Positions 34,402-49,580 of a DNA stretch of 64,000 nt are shown in pieces. How positions within the stretch are numbered: position 1 is the first letter of the stretch; each line of letters begins with the position of its first letter. The stretch spans positions 3,410,001 through 3,474,000 of the forward strand of contig OZ023274.1 in assembly GCA_964007475.1 (NCBI GenBank), in the 5' to 3' direction. Origin of the DNA: Hybos culiciformis (taxonomy: Eukaryota > Arthropoda > Insecta > Diptera > Hybotidae). The notes beneath the pieces were generated by a model. The model was not told the DNA's origin. It saw only the letters and a program-made list of their open reading frames with translations, and made no database searches. A program made the translations under genes and the position numbers.

Positions 34402-34889
34402 TAATATAAAAATGTTTTAAGTAAATTTTATTGATTTTGTTGTCCTTTAAGAAAACTAACTACTTATATATATTTTTAATAAAAAAAACAAATTCTCGAT
34501 TAAAAGATTTCTGGGGGAAAACAAGACAAGAAAAAAAAAACTTTTTTCTTTTATATTATTAATTCATAAATTATTATTTTATTACTAAAAATAACATAAA
34601 AGGATTATACTTTTACCTACATGTTTTTTATTTATTTCTTTTCTTTTTTCTTTATTCTTTTAATTTATCAATAATTGTTATGTCATAGAAAAACAAGAAA
34701 GGTAGGTATAGGGAAAATAGAACTTAGAAAATAAAATTCATTTTTTAACAAAACATAAAAACAAAAATCAATATTATTGTATATTTTTCCAATTTTCCAT
34801 CAATTTTTCCACAAAAAAATCATTTAATAAATATATAAAAGAAATAAATAAAATTGGAAACTAAAATTTATTGCATTCTCACAAATGAA

Positions 34890-35170
34890 GTATGGAGCAG
34901 CCCCCGTTTTCAACATTTAAAATACAAATTTATTTTAAGTTCCTTCAATATACATATACATCAATATCTACATCTACTCATATACCAATTTTCATGGAAA
35001 TCCATTGTCAGCCTTCGTCCGAATCCTTTTATATGAAAATTATTTCGACCCTTCGATCACGAAGTGAACCAGATTGTGCATATATTGGATTTTAAACGAT
35101 CAAAATCCTACTTGATTGATTATAAACATTTAACAAACAGACGGGTAGACAGAAAGTGAAAACATACAGT
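34890..35170. mobile_element. Probable transposable-element tail fragment
   Basis: The segment has the phrase CCAATTTTCATGGAAATCCA followed by a Phe/Arg-codon-like stretch, and ends in ACAAACAGACGGGTAGACAG. Sequences of this kind (CAATTTTCATNNAAATC... then an ACAGACAG tail) are commonly dispersed in insect genomes as the 3' parts of non-LTR or other elements. The identification comes from general pattern memory and not from an alignment. Overlapping 60- and 67-codon frames here are probably by-products. Confidence 0.3.
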
Positions 35171-38100
35171 TCGTTTTTTCATTTTTGACAGAAAAAGGGC
35201 TAAAAAAAGGGAATAATAGAAACAAAAAATTTTATGTTATTTTCCTATTATTATTTAGTTAAACATTTTTCAAAATTGAATCTTTTCTGAAAGAAAAAAA
35301 ACAAAACAAAAACATAGATCCTTGTTCTAACTTCCACAGATATACAAATTCCTAACAAAAAGAAAGAACAAAAACAACATAAAAAAAAATTGTTAACAAA
35401 AAATGATATAAAGCTAAAAAAAAATATAAAAGAAAAATATAAGCTTTTCTCATGACACGAAAAACAGGAAAAAAAGGATATAATATTCTTCTGCGTATAC
35501 AGTTATAGGGAAAACGAAACACAACACACACATAGGTATATTTTTAATCCCAGGATGCAAAATAGATAGAAAGAGTATTTTTCCATAAAACCATGTACAC
35601 TTGTGCTGTAAAGTTTATTTTTACCATTGCCTTATAGTGAATGAAAATAGTGTAAAATAGAGAATACACATCAGCAGAATGGTAGGTATATATTAGATAT
35701 GTCAAATCAGATTTTCTAGTTCAAATAACCGAAATTTTATTGAAATCTTAATAAATCCCCATAATTCATTAAGAAGATTTTGTTAGAAAAAAAAATCAAT
35801 TTTTTATTTTTATTTTATTTTTGGTATCTTCATTTCTAAGAGGATTTGGTTTTTGTGTTTTTTTTTCCTTGGGGGGAACTAATATTGTCATATAAATTTA
35901 TTTTAAAATTGCTAAAATGTTATTGAATGGCATTTCTCGAATCGCGGCAGTATATAGTTGGTGAGCAAATAGTTCACAGTTCGATTTAGCCATGGGCTCG
36001 ATTTAGCAATGGAAGTTCAGCCAAAACTAATGATTTGTTTAAAATATTTTCGAAAACTTACAAATTCTAATACAAGACTAATATCAACACAGAGAAAAAC
36101 TTCTTTATCGAAGTACATGTAACTGCCACACATTTGGCTGCCGAAAACACTATCTATAAATACACGATACTCAAAAACTCTTTAATTTTAGTAAATAATC
36201 AGAACGAATCATCACAAAAAAAAATTCACTAAAATCTAAACGAGAAATAATTATTATGACAAAATTATTGCAGGAAAATTGATTCACCAACCCTATCACT
36301 GTATTTTTACCATAAATTTTTGAAAACAAGAAAAATGACTGAAACTTGTATAAAGGAAATGATTTTTCCTTCCATATTAGTTAGTATATTATTTTTTTTT
36401 GTCGCTTTTCTTTTTTATGTATATACATATATTTATGCAGCGCAAATGAAGGAAAAATATATAAAATGCATATTAAATGGATTCATTTACAAAATGGATA
36501 AGTGCTACATTTTTTTTTGCTTTATTTGCTTATAGGATTTATAAGTCTATACTAGAAACATGTCTATATATGCATGTATAAAATGTTGTGTACTGTACAT
36601 AAGTTGTAAAAAAAAAAAGAAAAATCAAAAGAATTAAATGAGGTAATGATTAATCTAGTAGAGAAAATCCTTTTTAAAAAACGGATTTCTAAAGAAAAAT
36701 ATAACTTTTTATCGTATGAAAATAAAAATTTATTTGATATTTATTAATCGCAATTTTTTGCTGTGCTACTGTTATAAGCAACAAAATTATAATTTTTTGA
36801 ACAATTTTCCAGTGAAATCCAAGGAAAAAAATTAATTGTAAACCTCAATTATCCAAAAAGATGTATTAAAACACTTTATAACTGAGGCGCCCTAGGTACA
36901 TACTTTTGATATTACTAGATGCCAATAAGAATAATGGATGAATTTTGATTAACAGTGCGTCAAAATTGAATTAAAGGGTCCTTAATGATGAATCTGTTAA
37001 GAATTTTTACGACAATGGTATTTAAAGCAAGGTTTCAAGGACATAAGGTTTCCATATAGAAATTCAATCCAATTTTGAAATGGATTGGTGAAATTGATAA
37101 CATGATGATTCTATGGATATATATAATTAAATTAATGATACTAAGAAGCCTATAGTTAGTCGTAAAAAAACTTCTTCTGCAGACAAGCAAGCAAAATCTT
37201 CAACACAACTGAAAATACAGAACCAGAAGACTAATTCAAGGCGTTGATGTCCAGAGCCATTGGAGTCTCTGAATGGTCTTCTTTTCTTTATATTAAAATG
37301 ATAATATGATTCAGCGAGACAATGCGAATTTCCTTAAAATAATATCTTTCCATAAACATCCTGTAAACTTTTTTTTTTTTAATTTCAATTCTAAGGATTA
37401 AGAGATTAGAATCAATTCTTGGAAAAATTAATAAAAAATATTCATTAATATTAAATAGCTGTAATGAAGAGAAAGCCATTAATTGAAATTTCTAATTTTG
37501 AAGAATTAAAATTAAATAAAAATTCTAAAATTAATTTTGAAATAATAAGTGTTTAGGAAAATTTCTTTTTAATAAAAAGTTAAAAACAAAAAAAAAAGTA
37601 TGGGAAAATTTTCTCAGTTTTCTTCTGTATATTCTAAGAAGTTATCATGGGAAAAAGGAAAATTTTTGGTTAGAATAAGGATAAAAAACTGTCGAGTGTG
37701 ACTATTTTTAAATTTTCTTCTTTTTTTTTTTTTCTTTGTTTTCAAGATATTTTTCTTCCTTGTTAGTCATGATATTTTCATCCCCATTTCTTAAATATAA
37801 AAGAAATATATACGTACTTTGAATATTTTATTATAAATCTCAAGAGATTTTTACCTTTTAAGGAAAAATAAGTTCATTTTCTTCCTTTTTTTTTTGCATT
37901 TTATGCAATACCATTATTATATGGTAGATATATATAGTTTTTATTGCACAACTACATTAAAATCCTAGACGTAACAAAAACGAAATGATAAGAAGATATA
38001 AGAAGAGGATGTACTGTATATAAGTATTTAGTTTTTAACCCATACATATTTCTGAACATTTATGTAGTTATATGAAAAGAATAAAGATTGATATTATGGA

Positions 38101-38640
38101 TAAAAACAATAAATCTGTGGCAATATTGAATAGTATATTATGATATTTCTGGGAAAATATTTGCAAAATTTCAATTTCTTAAAAGTCCTGCCTGGTTTTA
38201 ACTTTGCTTCGATTTTGGGACTAATAAAATCTCGATTAAAGTGATTTTTAAATGTTGAATTTTTTTTTGGTTGAACTTTATTGCTGATGCCAAAGAAATT
38301 CCTATACCAAATTAAGTGCTTAACAATTCGATCACAGAGATTTGTATTTATATACTTTTTTTGTTTTCATTCTAAGGACAAAGAAATAAAATTCTACCGA
38401 CGACAAAGTATGAAAAGGAAAAGTAAAGAAATTTTCAACTTATCAATTTGATTTCTTTATTTTTTCGCATCATTAATAAAAAATGAATTTAATATTTGAT
38501 TTTTTGTTTATAATTTGTAGTTTTTTTATTTTTTTTATTTTCATCAAATCTATATAAGGACAAAGAAATGCATTATACACACCACAGTTTTGTGTCTAAA
38601 TTAATATGATGATATAATATTTATCGAAATGGTTTTATGA
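35171..38640. other. A+T-rich non-coding stretch
   Basis: No gene was found. Slightly less A+T-rich patches near 35930-36180 and 37140-37280 have no usable frames. The 71-codon frame at 36320-36535 contains a hydrophobic run, but no further support. Confidence 0.5.
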
Positions 38641-38692
38641 TGGTAGTTGAGCTGTACAACGGTTAGACTCCGGAGTTCAATCCCATAGATAC
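38641..38692 (+). repeat. Second tRNA-like (A box / B box) sequence
   Basis: AGTTCAATCCC (38673-38683) fits the Pol III B box GTTCRANNC. An A-box-like TAGTTGAGCTGTAC lies 30 bases upstream at 38644. No acceptor stem forms. It resembles the sequence near 12.1 kb in layout, so both may be heads of degraded tRNA-derived SINEs. Confidence is low because each box is short. Confidence 0.25.
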
Positions 38693-41600
38693 TGAATTAG
38701 GACATATATTCATCAATTTTTGTATATTTGAACACCTGAAGGAGTGTACGATATTTCTAAAAATTTCAGATTAAGAATTTTTTTGTGTGTAAGAAATCTT
38801 ACGAATAATATAAACACTAAAAGTACTCATTAACATTTTCATTATGTCCTAAATTAAGTACATTTTTAGATTCATGTTCTTTTCTCACTATATTGATAGA
38901 ATTAAAAAAAAAAATATTTCTCTTGACTTCCATTTTAAAAAAAAAAATACAAATTTAATTTCAATTAAATGTGAAAATTTCTAGTGAAGGTATTTTCCCT
39001 ATAACTTTAATAAAGAAAAACTAAAAAAAAAATCGAAACATTTTCACTAAGAAAAATAGTTAAAAAAAAAAACGAAACGAAAAATTTTCCTTTCATTCTA
39101 TATAAGTGTATACATTTTTTTTTTTAAGTTTCAATTTCAATGCGGGAATTAAAGTTTTTCCATAACAGAGAAAAGCAAAAGGATATCTTTTGTTCCAAGT
39201 GGAAAATGTATAATATATTTTTCTTCATAGATATTATATTGATATTAAGTACTTATATATATGAAGAAAAAGTTTTCGTTTTTTATTTTTTATTTTTAAA
39301 TATTTTATGGTAAACGTGACGGATATTTATTTTTGAAAAAAAAAAGAAATAAATATGTATTTTAAAATTTATTCCATAGTGAAATTAAAAACTATAACAG
39401 ACACTATAATGTCATTTATCATAAACTAGCTGAAGTAAAAAAAAAAAAAAAAACTAAAATTATAGCGCAGTGCTTTATATAGTTAATATCTTGCATAAAT
39501 AAATGTATATTCGACTTTTTTTTTTTTAAATATATAACTTTGCAACATTATTTATAGTTTCCAATTCCCACTACTGGTGGATTGAAAAGAATCTAAATTG
39601 CTTTAATATGGAATTAAATAGCAAAAAGAAAATTTAATTGACAGTAGTTATATACTATCAATTCTTGGCTTAACATTTAAGTCAACAAAAGCAAAAGAGA
39701 AAATTTATATAAATATTAAGTTCACAGAAACTGGTCCTACATATTAGACATGTTTAAAGCTTCGTCGTTTTTTGAAGCATTTTTATTAATTATACATTTC
39801 ATTTTATAAAATACTATTCCATTGACCTTTTTTTTTTTTAAAAATTTTTAATTTTTTATTTTTTGTTCTACGAAATAATTAAATTCCCTAAAGTACTGCA
39901 CAGATATAAATTTCAAACTTCCTAGACATAAATTTTTCATTTTTATCAAAGAAAAAGCAAAAAAAAAAAGTTAAAGAGTAAAAGTGCATGGAAAATAGTT
40001 AACAAAAAGAAAATGTTGGGGAAAAAAAAGGACAGGTGGCGTCATTATGTATTAAGTTGTATAACAAATGAAGCTTTTATTTCAACAGCTTGCATGTTAG
40101 GACGAATATTTTTATAGCTATATATATTTAACGCTTACCTCGACTTAATACATCATAAATTATTCACCTAAAATGCAAATTTATTATCCTTTGTGTTATT
40201 ATTTTGAATATAAAAAATTTAAAAAACATTTTATTTTTGTTTTAGAAAATACTTTATTAATGGTATATTGATTCGATTATTGGCAATAAATTAATTTAAA
40301 TTTTTTTTAAGTACCTTATTATAATTTATTGCGTATTCTATATTGATAAATATACTTATATTGAATATTAACAAGGACATCCGGGGCTATTTGTTTTTCT
40401 AATTTATATTTCCATAAACTGCAGCTGAGGTTGTGTATATTTTAGATTATATTAAAGTTAATGCAATCAATTTATGAAAATATCCTGTGTGAAGTATTAA
40501 AGCGTAATTCAAACATCCTTGTTATTATAAAAATAATTTTCATCTAAACTTCATTATTTTATAATATTATTTTGAAAAGCTCGAAGGCGTAAATTGAAAA
40601 CAATAGTTTCTTTGTACACTATCACAGTGTGTATTGGCTGATAGTGATGACTGACAGATATAATTTTTCGATTCGAAAGTGATTGGTTTTGTGTAATTAA
40701 AAAAAATATATTCAGACAGAATATTGCGTGAGTAGGGTATTTGTCCGTCACAAATCTACCATTAATTTAATATCAAATTTGGTTTCCATTATTGTTAATA
40801 GAATAAATAAAAACTAATATTAATTTTAGCAAAATTTACAAAGTCTATTTGTTTACTTAACTTGACAGAATAATAACAACAACAACAAAAGAAATTAATT
40901 AAAAGCAAACATTTTTTAAACAGGTGGTTAAAATAATCATTTAGTTAAAAGCTTTTTTCACAGTTTTTTTTTTTTATTTCTTTTTTATTTTCTGCCGCGC
41001 CGCAATTATAATTTTTTGACAACATTCAACTTAAAATTTTATTTAAATATATAAAAATTATTTTCATAATTCTTTTCAACTCTATAATACCGGAATTAAT
41101 TTTTTTTTATGTACAGTCGGTTTACAAATATATTCGTTTAGATTTATTTTAAATTTTCGATTTACTCGGATATGATTTTTTTGTAAATTTTGAGACAAGT
41201 TTGCTTGTTATTTATTTTGAGTAAATTTTTGCATAAACAAAGTTTTCCAGAAATTATGCCAGGACTTCATTATTTGTAAATTTTTAAAACAAAAATACAA
41301 ATTTTTTTTTTTGTCTCACTGCACACACAACTTATTTGCGTGGCCGTCGTATAATCCCTAGGGTTTTCAGACTTTTTAAATATTTTCAACTTTTTTTACT
41401 AAAAAATTCTATTATTTTTATTGTAAAAATATAAAAAAATATAAATATTGCGAAATAAATTTAAAATTAAAATAAAATAAACTTATAATAGGAAAAGTAG
41501 AGAAAATTTTATAAATAGCTAACCCAAAATGAAAATTGAAAATTCTAAATACAATTTTTTTTTTTGCATGGTTTAATCTCATTTATTTAAATTAAATATA

Positions 41601-44600
41601 TATGAATATAGTTGTTAGTTGGCAGTCAGTTTTAAAAAAATGAAAATAAATAAATAAAAATAAGGGAAAATGAAAAACTACTATATACCCATATATATAT
41701 ACTATAAGGTAGGTGTATGAAAATATAGTAAATAGAACCCAGTAGACCATAAAAACAGTAAATATATATATATAGAAATAGTATAGTAGTGAAATGATAA
41801 TAAAAAACAAATCTATATAAACAAAAAAAAAGGAAAAAGGATTTTCCAAAATAGGAATTTTTGTTTGGAATTTTCTGTATATAAATATAAACAATACTAT
41901 ACAGTAAATAGCGTTATAGTAAAATATAGTACAGCTGAGGTGGTGTATGGGTGATGTTGTATTAAATAACATAACATAACAAAAAAAACATAGAACTATA
42001 GAAAATATAAACAAATCGGAAAATACGAGAAAAAAAAAGAAAACTGTACAATAATGTTATTTAATATCCGATTGCATGTCTCTGAATTGACTGAATTATT
42101 ATTATTACTATTTTGCAAAAAAAAAAATTAAATAAATAAAAAATTAAACATAATAAATAAATGTTTTCTACATTTGCATATATACCAACAACTACAATAA
42201 TAATAATGATGTAATTCAAGTGACGTCATTGTTGTTATTTTAAAAGAATGAAAACAATGACGGCATTAGGAAAAATTATAAATAAAAATTAAAATTATGG
42301 CTTTGTTGTTTTTTAAATTTATGCAAGTTTAGTTTTAATATAAAAATATGTATTTTATTTTTACCAAATTGAATAATACACCCATGTCACGTTTTTGAAT
42401 TTAATGAAGCGTTCTTATGTCATTTTTATTCAAGCAAAGACATTTAAGACTGCTCCAACGAATAGTACCCTTAGAGAATTTGTGTTCATCATGTTACTTT
42501 TCCATTTCATTTCTTATCGAGTTTCCGAGCTGTTTTGTTCTGATTTCTGCATAATTGTGGCTTTATATGTATAAAATCGAAATAACCTTACAAGCTCTGT
42601 ATTGGCTAAATTTTTTTTAAAATATTCAAAGTGAAGAACAAATCAAAATGCAATTTTAAAAATACAAGCATAATTATTATCCTTAATTTTAAGATTTTTA
42701 TCTATGCTTTCCTCATTAAAAGGAAGAAACATTTGAATGAAATTCTTTGCTTCTTATTCGACTTTATTTATTTTTTTTTGTTTCCAAAAGGTCAGTAAAA
42801 TATTTTTTCAGTATTTCGTATAATAAAAATCTTTTCACTTGCTCAATAAAAAAAAGGATAATAAGGATAATAAGTGGAACGAAATTTTTTGAACATAGAA
42901 ATATCCTGAGCTAAAAATAAGGATAAAAAGGATATGAAGAATTATTAAGGATTTATATAAAAAAAAAAAAAAAAATTATAATATTAAAATTTTTGCCAGC
43001 CCTAAATGAACCATATTTAGAATTTTTCAGAGATTATTAATATAATATGATTTTCTTTTATTATCCTTTCAACATTTTTTCAAATGTGAATTTGAGCTTA
43101 TATTTCGAAGCGAACTTAATGTAAAAATCGTAAATCCTTAAGCATCATTCTTAGAGAATTCAAGATATATATTTAAAAGAAATTTTGTATTAGTGAAATG
43201 AATTAATTGTTCAGTTTTCTTGCATAAACTCATAATGGGTTTAATCTAATCTTCAGATTTCTGGCAACAATATTTCATGCTTAATTCTTAGCATATATCT
43301 ACTAATATAGTATTTTTTTGTGATTTTCATCCAAAAATTCAATAAATTATTTTTTTTTTGTCAAATTGTCAAAATACATGCAAAATATTAATTATATTAA
43401 TAAGAAGAATATACAGGGAAATTTTTTATTTTCTTAATACATATTTCGTTTCTACTTTATAAACACAGAAGTTGTCAACCTTAATGTGCTAAAGACCCAT
43501 TTGTTTCCAAAAAAAGAGCATAATTTTAGGATTTTTTGTTCGAAATTTGTGTACGACATCTTAAAACTAAAAAAAGGACGAATTTAAAGAAAAAAAATTC
43601 CATGTAACGACTCACTCTAATCAAAGCATTGACGGTGCCTGAATCTAACTAATGTTGTTATCAAAATACATAATGCGCAAATTTTTAACACCACTAATGC
43701 CATACACAAGTTCCTATTACACAAGTGAATATTTTTATTAGTTAATAAATTATAAATATGATTTTTTTTTTTTCAATAATTTTGTCCATTCAATTCATTA
43801 AGAAAAAATAATAAAATATGAATATTTCAAGGATATATAATACTTTTTTTTTTTCCTTTATTAATAAATATAATACTAATAAAATTACAATTTCTTAAGA
43901 AATATCAATTAATTTATTATTATATCATGAAATTATAGATTATTATTTGCATACTTATAGGAGATAGCTGAAGAATAAATTTTATATAACATGTGTATAT
44001 AATTATATTATGTAATAATAAATATATTCAGTGTTAACATAATATAATTAAATATAATTTTACTGTCAACGAATTTACTTGGTATTGATTAATATATATA
44101 CACTTTTTAATTAAGTTATCAAATTGTAATGAAAATTTAATATTTTTTAATTATTTGTTTTTAAAAGAATTTTCTTAGGTTATATTATTAGGCGTTGATT
44201 GAATTTAATTACATAAGTTTAAGATTTAGCTGTATGTCCCATAATATATAGCAAATCGTTATAAGGTTGATATGCATTTAATGATAAAATTAAAATATAT
44301 TCTATCTAGTAGCCGTAAGTTAGCCAGGTTTATGATTTAAATCAAAGCTTTAAATTTAAAGTCGGAAAACAGACATAAATCTAGGCTCAAATAATGTGTA
44401 GGTACCTACTGGACATTTAATTCTGTAGGAACTACATATTATTATTCTCAAGCCATGTCAAAATAGGTTTTCAAAGATGTGTTGTACAAGGATGTGAGTA
44501 ATCTTGAAATGTGGTCTTAGATCAAATCATTGTTAAAATTTTGATTTTATATACTTAGTTTACATTAATTAATATTGATTTAATTTAATTATATTTCTTT

Positions 44601-47293
44601 TCTTTTTTCTTTTTAAAAAAATAGTAAGTACCAACCTATATTTAATTTGATAATTGGGAGCCATTGCAAACTTCCAAATCTGTGTAATGAACTGCAAAAT
44701 ATATTGTAGGTACCTTACATGTTAGACATTATATGCGCCCATTATGATACATCATAACTAATTTTATAATGTCATTATGATTTTTTCCCCAGAAAAATTT
44801 TCAAAATATTTTGGTTTCCACATTATTTCCGTAAAACAAAAACTATCTAATTTCCCAATTTTAATTAAAATTTAAAACAATTTCCGTATAAATGTGTATG
44901 CGGATTATGCATTACATTTACATTTAATATAGAAAATTTATTCTATTAACGTTAAACATTTAAAGAACTCACTCAAATCTCTGCTAGCATAATCATAAAT
45001 ATGAAAAAATCTGATTTATTGTACGTCATATATATGCAATTGAATATTATATATTACATAGAAATATGAATTTACTGGCAATATTTTCCTCAATTTTCCA
45101 AAAAAGAAAACTTTATTGGTAATGATGGTGCGATCAATTTTATAGTTCTATATAAAAAGCGGTATAAAAATTATTGAAAAGTCAAAAAGGAAAAGTGTTG
45201 ATAATATTATAAATAAATAAATTTGAAATGATGGTTTTTGGGGCACCTACTTATATATTTACGAAATCAAGTCATATAGTCCATTAGGATAATAATCTTA
45301 TGGAGAATCGTGGAATTTAAACGAAGAGCTCAGAAGTGAATAAATATTTCTAGAATTGTGATCAACTTTAATTTCTTTTTAACTAAAAATTTACTTAATT
45401 TACATAATATTTTAAACTTAAAAACATTTTTAAAGCATTAAACATAAGTTCTCATCTCAAATATAATATTTATTAAAACTGAAGATATTTAATTCTTTTT
45501 TTTTTTTTGTTTTTAAAATTGAATCATCCTCTTCTTGTGGGATAATGTTATTTTGCTTGGCCCCAAATAAAATTTAATTTTCCTAAAATTTGCAAAAAAA
45601 AAATAAAAAATAAAATGTATATAAAGACATTTTCGAAATACAAATAAGTTAGCTAAGATAACATTTATATATTTTTAGTCCTTGAAAATCCTTCTTTTTT
45701 TAATACTAATTTTTTTTTTATCTATATATATAAATTTTACGGTGTATGAATATTTTGTTTTAGCGAATAGTTTAATAACCTCTTTTTATCTTTTTATATA
45801 TCTTTATATATAAAAGGATAATATTGTACATCTGTATAGTTATAAGTAAAAATGCTTTTAATGGAAAAAAAAAGGATTTTTGTTCAAAATTTTTTTCTAA
45901 GAGTATTTTCCATTTAATCAAGAATCTAATAAAAATTTAAAATAAAATTAAGAGAAAAATATAATAAATTCATATAGAAGATTTAGTTATAAATCCTATT
46001 TCGGGTTAAACAGTAAATATTATATTTCTTGAGCCCAGACTGTAGTATTTCTATACCTGTTTCGTAATTCGACTTAGAATTTTGGCATACTCAGTGTATA
46101 TAATATTAATATTATTAAAGATAGAAAGGTGTAATATTTTGTCAGAAGGCTACTTATTTTGGCCTACGTATGCCTGGATTAATAATTTCAAATTGTCGAC
46201 TCCAATACTTTCTCTTCAGCTCCATTTTCTATACGCTATTCCCAAAAACCCTTGAATCGGCGAGTATCATACAATTATAAATAAATGAAATTATTTAAAA
46301 TATATATACTTACTAGATTATTGTGAGAAGGAAGAATTTTTTAGCTAAACATGCACAGAGTTTCATGAATGAGAAATGAATAATTTATATAGAAAATTTT
46401 TGGTTAAAACAGAAAATACTTATACTTAATAATAAGAAATTCCAGACAACATAAACAAAAGTTTTTCTTTTGTATAGTTTTCATTTCACCAGATATTTAT
46501 ATGTATTGTTATAACTTTTTTAACAACTTCTTTGCCTGTGAAAATTATTATTAAAAATACATAAATTCAAACTTGAAATTCTATTAGCACGGAATTTCGG
46601 AAAAAAAAAAAATGCAATGAAAAATATTTTATTTTTTTTGAATAATTTAAAAGATTATGATTTTTTAATTAAGTTTTGAGAAATCTATTGCATGTAAGTA
46701 TGTATGTTTTATATGCGCTTTATCAAATTTTTTTTTATGTAGTTTTTTTTTATCTAGTTTCAGTCTAATTACATAAAATATATGGGAAGTAAAATTCATA
46801 TTGTTGTCAAAACTTCGGAGATTTTTAAGATTGAGCAAAAATAATTGATAATTTTTTGGAACTTTTTAATCCTTTACCATTATTGCCACAACAGAAGATC
46901 ATAGAAAATATAATGAATAAAAATTACAGCTGATCAAATGCTGATAAATTGTTCCCACTATCTTAAAGCCTAAAATTGAAATGTTTAAAAATTTAAATAA
47001 AAAATTAAAAAACAATTCACAAATTTATTTCTAATTTTTAATGTTTTAGTAATTCATTTTTTTTTCAAGGTTTTACTCTTGTTTTTCATTTCTCTCAGAG
47101 GATTTTCTTTTTGTGCGTATACAAGAACAAAAAAGGTCGTTTCCACTTTTAACCTTTTCCTTGAGATAACTTTTTTTTTTTCAGCATAAAAACATAAAAA
47201 AATTAAATTAAAATATTATTATTATGCTTTTTATTTATTTTTTTTATATTTTATATATAAAAATAAAAATGACATAAATTTTTTTTTATTCAG
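38693..47293. other. A+T-rich non-coding stretch
   Basis: No gene was found. The longest frame outside the retrotransposon (140 codons, minus, 41592-42014) is almost entirely Phe, Ile, Tyr, Leu and Val because the minus strand is T-rich there; I do not accept it as a gene. A 17-base A run lies at 39437-39453. A less A+T-rich part at about 46020-46265 has no clear frame. Confidence 0.5.
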
Positions 47294-47320
47294 TCTTCTT
47301 CTTCTTCTTCTTCTTCTTCT
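47294..47320. repeat. (CTT)n microsatellite
   Basis: About nine uninterrupted CTT units form a pure pyrimidine run on the plus strand. Confidence 0.9.
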
Positions 47321-49319
47321 TGTAAATAAACAAGAATATTATTTTGAATTTTTATTTGGTTTTATTTTATTGTGTTGTTGATGTTTGTGACACATTCAGG
47401 TTTTATTTACAAAAAATATTTTAAAAAAAGAAAAAATAATAAATTTTCCAAAATAAACTTTATCTTGTTTGTGACTTTAAAGAAAAATGTTGTTAATAAT
47501 ATTAATTTTCTGAGCTTATAATATATAATTCTGGGATATAAAATTCTGGGGAATATAAAATTCGGAATTATAAAATGAAATTTAAAGTTGGAGGGGGGAA
47601 GGGAAATCTTCTAACAAAAACAAAATTCAAATAATCATTTTTCCGAATAATTTCACTTAATTAGTGTTGTCAACTTAAACATTTGAACATTTTTCCAAAT
47701 CATTCATGTAAACAAAGCGCAATGGAACGATGTGATGAAAAATATACTTGTGATGAGATTTATGGAAAATAATATTATCAAATTTTTAAAGTTTTTCTGC
47801 CTTTAAGTATTTTTTTTATTTTTTGAATATTTAATAAGAACAAAAAAAAAACATTTAATGTAATTATTTATGTATTTTCAAGTTCTTATATTAAGTTGTA
47901 ACTTTAGAACTAACAATGTATATTTTATTTAATATAAATTTCGCGCAATAACCTTATTAAAATATTTTTAAAATTTTCTTTTTTTAAAAATAATATTTTC
48001 CTTTTTCATTTTTAACATATTTTATTTGCTATACTATAGTATTCTACATTTTCATACTATACTATATTAATAATAATGGTTACATAGTATACTAATTAAT
48101 ACATTTTTTATTTGCATATTAATTGAATAAGAATGAGTGAATGAATATTGATAGAAATTACCATTTAAATCTATTTAAAATTTAAAGAAAAATAATAAAT
48201 AAGGAAAAAGAGCCTACAGATACATTATAAATTATTATGTAGAAATACGAATTTTTGATATTTCTTTATAAGTTAGAATATTCCACAACTTTATATCAAT
48301 TTAATAAAAAAAATTCAACCAATGGTGATTAAATTTTTATTATTTATATATTTTTTTATTTGATTGACAATTTTGTGGTTTCAGAGTTATAATAAGTTTT
48401 TTTGTTTTAACGATTCTGTTTAACCCTCATCTTTATAATTATTACTTAAAACCGAGCCTAACAATATATTAATCGTTTAATTTTCTTCTGTTGCGAACTT
48501 GATCTGCGGAATTGATTGGAACATAAATGTAAAAATTTTTAATGTTTAACAACGTAAATTATGCGTAATTTTTCTTCAGAAATATTTTACATAAATATAA
48601 TTTTACATAAGTAAGTATATTGCTTTACAATCTTTTACGAGAGTAAATATAGCTTATTTTATGATTGTTATCTTTTATTAGCAAAAACTAATAAACAAAT
48701 GAAAAAACATAAAATTTTTATTTCTTAACTTTTATGTTAAATTTTCTTTATCTTTACATATAATTATCAAAAAAATTATATATGATTTTAATACTTAACA
48801 CACGAGTAATGAATAAATTCTATTAACAACCGCCTCTGTTATAGATAAATGTTTTTTTTTTAATGTCTTTATATATATATATTAACTATTGTAAAAAAAA
48901 ATTGTAATACTTAAATGAAATAAGAAAGAAAAAATTATCAAAAATTAATTCTAAAACTTGTTTCAAATTATTATTAATTCAAACTTTAGTGGTCAAAAAT
49001 TATTTGGAATTACTTAGAATTTAAATTGTATATTGATATAATTATTGGTTTTTTTTTTCGTAATTTTAACGATCATGTTTCAAAAGAAACTTAATTGTTC
49101 GAATTTGTTGTATTACATAGGTAAGTATATATTTTTATTTCTAATTATTTGTTTGTCAAAGTTATTGCCATCAATAAATCAATGTCAATTATATTGATTG
49201 GAAATTATTTCTATAAAATATTTAATAAAATACCATAATATTAAAAATATGAAAATACCAGTAGCGTCGTCTGTTTATTAAAAATCTGTATTCTCAAAAA
49301 TTCAAAGAAACTCAATATA
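47321..49319. other. A+T-rich non-coding stretch
   Basis: Nothing identifiable was found. This is one of the most A+T-rich parts of the window, with TA-rich words near 48000-48120. Confidence 0.5.
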
Positions 49320-49580
49320 ATCAATCGTGCCGTAGTTATAGAGCCTAGAGACAATGATGCAAAAGAAACTATTATTCAATTCGTGACTATTTCACTGAGG
49401 ATCTGAATGAGCTAGCCAAATTCGAAAAAGTGGTGAAATACCTAAACAGATAGTGCATTTAGCTGCCTGTTGTTTGTTGCCAGGCTATAAGGTTATGAAT
49501 AGAGTAATGGAAGCAAAACGGTGCGCCAACGCTTATTGGAAATAATTTTAGAAAACGAATTTGGCCACCTTAAACCATCC
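49320..49580 (+). pseudogene. Decayed coding-like patch of unknown origin
   Basis: This patch is less A+T-rich, and adjoining plus-strand frames read like broken protein: VIEPRDNDAKETIIQFVTIS in one frame, then FTEDLNELAKFEKVVKYLNR in another, with stops and shifts between them. This is the pattern expected of an old transposon or gene fragment. I do not recognise the family, and the reading is an inference from composition and frame smoothness. Confidence 0.2.

Noticed and set aside
41592..42014. 140-codon minus-strand open frame, longest outside the retrotransposon
   Set aside because: It is almost wholly Phe, Ile, Tyr, Leu and Val, tracking a T-rich strand where stop codons are rare. There is no motif, no homologue that I recognise and no splice or promoter context.
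47294..47320. Repetitive array resembling a CRISPR or satellite
   Set aside because: It is a simple CTT microsatellite. No spaced repeat units of 20-40 bases occur anywhere in the window.
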